DNA from: Bacteroidales bacterium
GTDB lineage: Bacteria; Bacteroidota; Bacteroidia; Bacteroidales; Muribaculaceae
Direction: 5' to 3'
DNA: 11,352 bases
NCBI GenBank assembly: GCA_004552395.1
Contig: SFOK01000053.1
Coordinates: 1 to 11,352, forward strand
In this document: piece after piece, positions 7,309-11,352 of the stretch
Numbering within the stretch: position 1 is the first letter of the stretch
How the letters are laid out: the number at the start of each line of letters is the position of its first letter
Notes under the pieces: model-generated
What the model was told of the DNA's origin: nothing
The model's input: only the letters and a program-made list of their open reading frames with translations
Databases searched by the model: none
Position numbers and translations under genes: made by a program

Positions 7309-7425
7309 TCGGAATTATCGGAATTATCAGAGTAATCGGACAAGTCAGACAAGTCGGACAGGTCGGACAAGTCGGAGAACTCTGAGAGCTCCGGGAACCC
7401 GGATAATTCAGATAGCTCCGAAACC
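7309..7425. repeat. Thirteen tandem 9-bp units (TCGGACAAG-like)
   Basis: Exactly 13 units of 9 bp can be laid end to end. The first two are TCGGAATTA. The centre is made of TCGGACAAG, TCAGACAAG, TCGGACAGG and TCGGACAAG. Later units (TCGGAGAAC, TCTGAGAGC, TCCGGGAAC, CCGGATAAT, TCAGATAGC, TCCGAAACC) diverge progressively. The minus strand would read (L/Y/N-S-D)n, because 9 bp is three codons, but only from a TTG start and with no gene context. A repeat made by slippage is a better reading than a protein. Confidence 0.9.
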
Positions 7426-7487
7426 CACAATATAACTGTGAGATTCCAATCTTACTCTAAATTTTCGCTACTTGGAAATCACAAAAC

Positions 7488-7562
7488 TTGTTCAGTAGAA
7501 ACACTGTATTGAATAAAATTCGTACTTTTTTATTCAATAGCCCCTACCCTATTGAACAAAAA
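7488..7562. repeat. Four alternately inverted TTCAATAG-type motifs
   Basis: The copies are TTGTTCAGTAG (7488-7498, +), TATTGAATAAAA (7507-7518, inverted), TTTTTATTCAATAG (7527-7540, +) and CTATTGAACAAAAA (7549-7562, inverted). The third can pair perfectly with the second over 12 bp, or with the fourth over 14 positions. That last pairing has one A-C mismatch as plus-strand RNA but a G-U wobble as minus-strand RNA. The two hairpins exclude each other. T-tracts lie 5' and A-tracts 3' of the stem, opposite to a normal terminator. Confidence 0.8.
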
Positions 7563-7625
7563 CACCGAAAATCAGGGGCCGGGATTGAGGGCGCAAACGC
7601 CGGTTGAGAGGGATCGGAAGGGGGG

Positions 7626-8717
7626 TTAGTTGAGGGGGTCGGGAGGGGTGAGCATGGTGGCGTCGAGCATGTAGGCGTCGAGGATTACGCAGCAGGCCAT
7701 AGCTTCGACCACGGGGACGGCGCGGGGCACCACACAGACATCGTGGCGGCCGCCGGGATTGAGCTTGACCTCCGATCCGAAACGGTCGATACACTCCATG
7801 TCGCGCATCATGGTGGCGGCCGGTTTGAAGCCTACGTTCATGATCACCGGCAAACCGTTGGATATGCCACCCTGTATGCCGCCGGACCAGTTGGTACGTG
7901 TGGATATGCTCCCTTCGGCGCTTACGGTGAAGAGGTCGGTGGCCTGAGAGCCTTTCATGCAGGTGATGCCGAAACCTGCGCCATATTCGAAACCTTTCAC
8001 GGCGGGTATGGAGAGCATGGCGGCGGCGAGCATCGACTGCAGTTTGCCGTAGACAGGCTCGCCCAGCCCCACAGGGAGGCCCTGCACGACGCACTGCACA
8101 CAGCCGCCGACCGTGTCGCCTTCAGCGGCCACACTCTTGAGATACTCCTCCATGCGCTCGGCAAGCTCCATAGAGGGGCAGCGCATCGGGTTGCGGTATA
8201 CCTCCGAGAAACTGAGGCGGGTTGAAGAGTCGATAGAGACCTGGCCTATCTGCGACGTAAAAGCCGACACGGATATACCTTCGCGCCGAAGCACCTGACG
8301 GGCCAGGGCTCCGGCCACCACACGGCAGGCCGTCTCGCGCGCCGAGGCACGTCCGCCGCCTCGGTAATCGCGTATGCCGTATTTGGCCTGGTAAGTGAAG
8401 TCGGCGTGGGAGGGGCGGTAGATGTCGCGCATACGGGCGTAGTCATCGGACCGGGCGTCAGTGTTGGGTATGATGAATCCTATGGGAGTGCCGAGCGACT
8501 TGCCCTCGAAGATACCCGACAGGAACTGCACGCGGTCCTCCTCGCGGCGTTTCGAGGCTCCGGTTCCCGAGCCCGGTTTGCGGCGGTCGAGCTCCCGCTG
8601 CACGGCCTCAAGGTCCAGTTCAATACCCGGCGGGAAGCCGTCGATCACGCCACCGATGGCCGGACCGTGGCTCTCGCCGAAAGTAGTGACCCTATACAGA
8701 CGTCCGAAGCTGTTCAT
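7626..8717 (-). CDS. aroC: Chorismate synthase
   Basis: A complete 363-residue chorismate synthase. It converts 5-enolpyruvylshikimate 3-phosphate to chorismate, the last common step to aromatic amino acids, folates and quinones, using reduced FMN in the cytoplasm. Signatures are GRLYRVTTFGESHG (H17), 'RPSHADFTYQAKYG' (H104), 'GGGRASARETACRV' (120-133), 'NWSGGIQGGISNG' (276-288) and 'PGGRHDVCVVPRAVPVVEAM' (321-340). In the last, the usual Pro after RHD is Val. The N-terminus is canonical, so the start is certain. Its ATG overlaps the stop of the deacylase gene by four bases (ATGA, 8714-8717), pointing to translational coupling and a shared transcript. No conventional terminator follows; the odd inverted motifs at 7488-7562 lie just downstream. 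No other aro gene is nearby. Confidence 0.98.
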   Translation of the reverse strand: MNSFGRLYRVTTFGESHGPAIGGVIDGFPPGIELDLEAVQRELDRRKPGSGTGASKRREEDRVQFLSGIFEGKSLGTPIGFIIPNTDARSDDYARMRDIYRPSHADFTYQAKYGIRDYRGGGRASARETACRVVAGALARQVLRREGISVSAFTSQIGQVSIDSSTRLSFSEVYRNPMRCPSMELAERMEEYLKSVAAEGDTVGGCVQCVVQGLPVGLGEPVYGKLQSMLAAAMLSIPAVKGFEYGAGFGITCMKGSQATDLFTVSAEGSISTRTNWSGGIQGGISNGLPVIMNVGFKPAATMMRDMECIDRFGSEVKLNPGGRHDVCVVPRAVPVVEAMACCVILDAYMLDATMLTPPDPLN

Positions 8718-9196
8718 TCGCTGATAAAATTGCCGACAGTAGCCGAGGTGAAACCGATATATTCGCGCGGGTCGAGCTTGAGCTGCAGGCCGCGCTGCCC
8801 GGCGCTGACGTAGAAAAACGGGAGCGAAGCCGCCTCCTGCTGCAGATAGACCGGGAAAGGCTTCTTGAGCCCTATGGCCGTGCAGCCGCCGCGTATATAG
8901 CCTGTGACGGAGAGCAGATCCTTCATCGGGATCATCTCCGCCTTCTTGTTGCCCGAGATCTGAGCCGCCTTCTTGAGGTCGACTTCCTTGTCGCCCGGCA
9001 ACACGCAGACGAAATAGCCCGTGCGGTCGCCCGTGAGCACGAGCGTCTTGTAGACCGAGGCGATATCTTCACCGAGCTGCGAGGCAATGTGTGGGGCGCT
9101 CAGGTCGTCGGGATCGACCGTGTAAGGCACCAGCTCATATGCTATGCCGGCCTTGTCGAGCAGGCGGCAGGCGTTGGTTTTGGGTAGCTTCTTCAT
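8714..9196 (-). CDS. ybaK: Cys-tRNA(Pro)/Cys-tRNA(Cys) deacylase, YbaK/EbsC family
   Basis: A 160-residue protein covering the whole YbaK domain. The family hydrolyses Cys-tRNA(Pro) formed by mistake by prolyl-tRNA synthetase, acting in trans in the cytoplasm. The match shows in 'TNACRLLDKAGIAYELVPY', 'ASVYKTLVL' with the essential lysine at K50, 'YFVCVLPGDKEVDLKKAA', 'GYIRGGCTAIGLKKPFPVYL' (99-118, the GG/C-S/T-P/A-I-G loop) and a final 'SATVGNF'. The length is normal and no catalytic residue seems missing. It starts 70 bp after rho, behind a hairpin, and its TGA overlaps the aroC ATG. Substrate specificity within the YbaK/ProX superfamily is inferred from the YbaK-type motifs rather than shown. 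Confidence 0.94.
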   Translation of the reverse strand: MKKLPKTNACRLLDKAGIAYELVPYTVDPDDLSAPHIASQLGEDIASVYKTLVLTGDRTGYFVCVLPGDKEVDLKKAAQISGNKKAEMIPMKDLLSVTGYIRGGCTAIGLKKPFPVYLQQEAASLPFFYVSAGQRGLQLKLDPREYIGFTSATVGNFISE

Positions 9197-9218
9197 CCTG
9201 ATATACCGGAATAATGCA

Positions 9219-9268
9219 GACGGCTTACCTCAGACACAGACCTGGGGTGAGCCGTCGGAGAGTTTTTT
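9219..9268 (+). terminator. Plus-strand-oriented hairpin and T-tract in the rho-ybaK gap
   Basis: The arms are GACGGCTTACCTCAG (9219-9233) and CTGGGGTGAGCCGTC (9242-9256) with an 8-base loop. As plus-strand RNA all 15 positions pair, two of them as U-G wobbles; as minus-strand RNA those two become C-A mismatches. TTTTTT lies at 9263-9268 on the plus strand, overlapping the rho stop codon, after a 6-base gap. Downstream of the stem on the minus strand there is only TGCATTATT. The signal therefore looks built to stop transcription entering rho antisense, although it may act weakly in both directions. Confidence 0.6.
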
Positions 9269-11183
9269 ATTTATCCATGGTGACGAGCAGCTCCTCGTTG
9301 GTGCGGGTCATCTGCATACGTTTCTTGATGAACTCGATAGCCTCGATAGAGGTCATGTCGCTCAGATAGTTACGCAGGATCCACATGCGGTTGAGCAGCT
9401 CGGGATTGAGCAGAAGATCGTCGCGGCGGGTAGAGGAAGCCACGATATCCACAGCCGGGAAGATACGTTTGTTGGAGAGTTTGCGGTCGAGCTGCAGCTC
9501 CATGTTGCCTGTGCCCTTGAACTCCTCGAAGATCACCTCGTCCATCTTGGAAGATGTCTCGGTGAGGGCCGTGGCTATGATGGTGAGCGAGCCTCCGCCT
9601 TCGATGTTGCGCGCCGCGCCGAAGAAGCGTTTCGGGCGCTGGAGAGCGTTAGCGTCGACACCGCCGGAGAGTATCTTTCCCGATGCGGGGCTGACGGTGT
9701 TGTAAGCGCGGGCCAGACGGGTTATGGAGTCGAGCATAATCACCACATCGTGGCCGCACTCCACGAGACGTTTGGCTTTTTCGAGCACTATGCCGGCGAT
9801 CTTGACGTGGCGGTCGGCCGGCTCGTCGAATGTGGAAGCTATCACCTCGGCATTGACCGAACGGGCCATGTCGGTCACCTCCTCGGGGCGCTCGTCGATG
9901 AGGAGCATGATCACGTAAGTCTCAGGGTGATTCTCCGCAATGGCGTTGGCTATATCCTTGAGCAGTATGGTCTTACCTGTCTTGGGAGGAGCCACGATAA
10001 GGGCACGCTGACCTTTGCCGATAGGCGCGAACATATCCACAACGCGTGTGGAGAGATTGTTGGTCTTGCCACCCGTGAGGTTGAACTTCTCGTCGGGAAA
10101 GAGGGGCACCAGATGCTCGAAAGGCGTGCGGTCGCGGATCTGATCCGGGAGCAGGCCGTTGATGCGGGTCACCGAACATAGCGGGAAATATTTCTCGCCC
10201 TCGCGCGGCGGACGTATGCCTCCCTCCACCACGTCGCCGGCTTTGAGGCCGAACTGCTTTATCTGCTGCTTCTCCACATATACATCGTCGGGCGAAGCCA
10301 GGTAATTATAGTCCGACGAGCGGAGGAAACCGTAGCCCTCGGGGGTTATTTCGAGTACGCCGCTCGTGGTGAGTATGCCGTCGAAGTCGAAGATGGTCTG
10401 TTCGCGGTCCATGACCTTGGCGCCGCGCTTGTTTTGCTGGCGCTGCTGGCGTTGATTCTTCTGTTTACCTTTGGGGGCAGGCTCAGCAGGCACCATGCCC
10501 GGCTCGCCTATGATGATCGGAGCCACAGCCGCGGCCTTCTCGGCCTCCTCGCGCTCCTCGCGGGTGCGGGGCACGAACTTCTTGCCGCCGGCTTTGGGAA
10601 AGAAGCTGCCGAATGTCGATGAGGGTTTGGGGGCGAACTTAGACGGAGCGGGAGGCTGCGGGGAATCGGCGTGAGGCTCCTCAGGCTGAGGTGCCGGCTG
10701 AGGTGCCGCAGCCGACTGTTCGGGCTGTGGCTGAGGTTCCGGCTGTGCGGGAGAGGCGGCAGCAGGCGCAGCGGGTGCCTCCACTCCTTCGTCAAAGAGC
10801 TGTCCCTGAGCGGCGGCGGCAGCGGCGGCGGCCTCGGCGGCTTTCTGGGCGTTGCTCTTGCGGCCGCGTTTCTTGGGCACGGGAGCGGGTTCGGCAGGCG
10901 TTGCGGCCCCGGGCTGGTCCTCGGCCGCAGGCGCAGCGGTTTCGGCGTCCCGGGGCTCGGCTTTCTTGGCCGGCTCCTTTCTGGCCCTCGGTTTGCGTTC
11001 ACGGGGCTTGCGTTCGGCAGTCTTTGTAGCCTCCGCCTTGGCAGTGGCAGCCGCCTCATTGTCAAGAATATAGTAAGCCACATCCTGACGGTCGGCCGTC
11101 GCGGACTGCTTCATTCCCATACCGGCCGCTATGTCGCGCAGCTTATCTTCGGGCATGGATTCAAGTTCGAGCAAATTGTACAT
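9267..11183 (-). CDS. rho: Transcription termination factor Rho with large disordered insertion
   Basis: A 638-residue Rho, against about 419 in E. coli. Residues 1-43 form the small Rho N-terminal domain. Residues about 44-255 are an Ala/Pro/Glu/Gln-rich low-complexity insertion with basic patches (RERKPRARK near 61-69, KKRGRK at 104-109, QRQQRQQNKRG near 244-254). The RNA-binding cold-shock-like domain follows: LEITPEGYGFLRSSDYNY at 277-294. The ATPase core carries APPKTGKT (Walker A, 398-405), LLIDERPEE (catalytic Glu region, 428-435), VVIMLDSITRLARAYN (Walker B, 480-495), the Q-loop 'SPASGKILSGGVD' (498-510) and the STRRDDLL arginine region (584-591). All core motifs are intact, so it should be an active hexameric RNA helicase-terminator. 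Published work on Bacteroides thetaiotaomicron Rho ties such an insertion to phase separation. It is followed on the same strand by ybaK and aroC. Confidence 0.98.
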   Translation of the reverse strand: MYNLLELESMPEDKLRDIAAGMGMKQSATADRQDVAYYILDNEAAATAKAEATKTAERKPRERKPRARKEPAKKAEPRDAETAAPAAEDQPGAATPAEPAPVPKKRGRKSNAQKAAEAAAAAAAAQGQLFDEGVEAPAAPAAASPAQPEPQPQPEQSAAAPQPAPQPEEPHADSPQPPAPSKFAPKPSSTFGSFFPKAGGKKFVPRTREEREEAEKAAAVAPIIIGEPGMVPAEPAPKGKQKNQRQQRQQNKRGAKVMDREQTIFDFDGILTTSGVLEITPEGYGFLRSSDYNYLASPDDVYVEKQQIKQFGLKAGDVVEGGIRPPREGEKYFPLCSVTRINGLLPDQIRDRTPFEHLVPLFPDEKFNLTGGKTNNLSTRVVDMFAPIGKGQRALIVAPPKTGKTILLKDIANAIAENHPETYVIMLLIDERPEEVTDMARSVNAEVIASTFDEPADRHVKIAGIVLEKAKRLVECGHDVVIMLDSITRLARAYNTVSPASGKILSGGVDANALQRPKRFFGAARNIEGGGSLTIIATALTETSSKMDEVIFEEFKGTGNMELQLDRKLSNKRIFPAVDIVASSTRRDDLLLNPELLNRMWILRNYLSDMTSIEAIEFIKKRMQMTRTNEELLVTMDK

Positions 11184-11352
11184 ATAAATATCTTTGGTCC
11201 CCTGTCGGCGACAGAGGGAATACTAATTTTCAGTGATTAACAGGACCGCAGAGAGTTGACATCAAGACTGGATGTCTACGGTAATATTTTTCACAGGATG
11301 ATAGATTTCGCGCCTCGTTCTCCCGGGAATTTCGGCCAAAGTCTGTAAATGG
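11184..11352 (-). promoter_or_regulatory. rho: rho leader with two hairpins
   Basis: Reading toward rho there is first a 6-bp stem, GACATC/GATGTC (arms 11258-11263 and 11271-11276, 7-base loop). A second hairpin follows at 11199-11217, CCUCUGUC-GCC-GACAGGGG, 8 bp including one G-U pair. It ends 15 bases before the rho ATG, close to where the ribosome would load. No clear TAnnTTTG promoter is visible in the window; a partial match (ACTTTGG on the minus strand, near 11327-11333) has its upstream half at the window edge. Autoregulation through the leader is plausible but unproven. Confidence 0.45.

Larger units (their letters stand above)
7091..7625. other. Gene-free region rich in repeats and hairpins
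   Basis: Between the DUF362 stop and the aroC stop there are 535 bases without a convincing gene. In order they hold an AT-rich terminator (7128-7149), a small TCCGGG/CCCGGA stem (7212-7230), a strong GC stem with T-tract (7250-7290), a 9-bp tandem array (7309-7425), and four inverted TTCAATAG-type motifs (7488-7562). Bases 7430-7562 are visibly more AT-rich than the flanking genes. The last 60 bases before the aroC stop show only a short GGCG-TTTG-CGCC stem. Confidence 0.7.

Noticed and set aside
7309..7425. CRISPR-like array
   Set aside because: Units are 9 bp with no spacers between them and there are no cas genes, so it is a simple tandem repeat.
7218..7430. 70-codon minus-strand frame with SDLSDLSD repeats
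   Set aside because: It begins at TTG and consists mainly of the 9-bp DNA array, which keeps one frame open by arithmetic. Its end runs through the GC hairpin, and there is no sign of selection as a protein.
7527..7562. Intrinsic terminator of aroC
   Set aside because: The tracts are reversed (T-run before, A-run after the stem on both strands), so the U-rich tail needed for release is missing.
9144..10181. Long plus-strand open frame over ybaK and rho
   Set aside because: It is antisense to two confidently identified genes, has no recognisable motif, and the plus-strand terminator-like hairpin lies inside it.

Overview
The window looks like a chromosomal segment of a GC-rich member of the Bacteroidales. 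Three things point there: a Porin_10-type outer-membrane protein, a Rho factor carrying a very large disordered insertion after its N-terminal domain, and two intergenic promoters of the Bacteroidetes -33/-7 type (TTG, about 20 bp, TAnnTTTG). A Muribaculaceae-like or Alistipes-like genome is a guess, not a demonstration. I see no phage, transposase, integrase, CRISPR, toxin-antitoxin, tRNA or rRNA signal. Most of the window is housekeeping and envelope genes.

Layout. A small exported PepSY-like protein (12-452, +) converges on a minus-strand series. In transcription order that series is an exported flavodoxin lipoprotein broken by an in-frame amber codon (5610-5029), an M18 aminopeptidase (4951-3644), a Porin_10 beta-barrel (3543-1477) and a membrane-tethered solute-binding-like protein (1464-529). 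A good promoter lies upstream at 5777-5808. About 130 bp further on, a second good promoter fires the other way into an exported DUF362 protein (6092-7090, +), followed by a hairpin plus T-tract terminator.

From 7091 to 7625 there is no convincing gene, but the stretch is dense in structure. It holds a weak AT-rich terminator, a second GC-rich stem with T-tract, thirteen units of a 9-bp tandem repeat, and four alternately inverted copies of a TTCAATAG-type motif whose arms can form mutually exclusive hairpins.

The right part is a minus-strand run of rho (11183-9267), ybaK-type Cys-tRNA(Pro) deacylase (9196-8714) and aroC (8717-7626). The last two overlap by ATGA, which suggests translational coupling. 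A 15-bp hairpin in the rho-ybaK gap pairs fully only as plus-strand RNA and has its T-tract on the plus strand, so it would stop transcription that is antisense to rho. The rho leader carries two hairpins, one of them right in front of the start codon.

I found no clearly new multi-gene system. The best leads are the amber codon in the flavodoxin, the repeat and inverted-motif region downstream of aroC, and the exported flavodoxin/DUF362 divergent pair.
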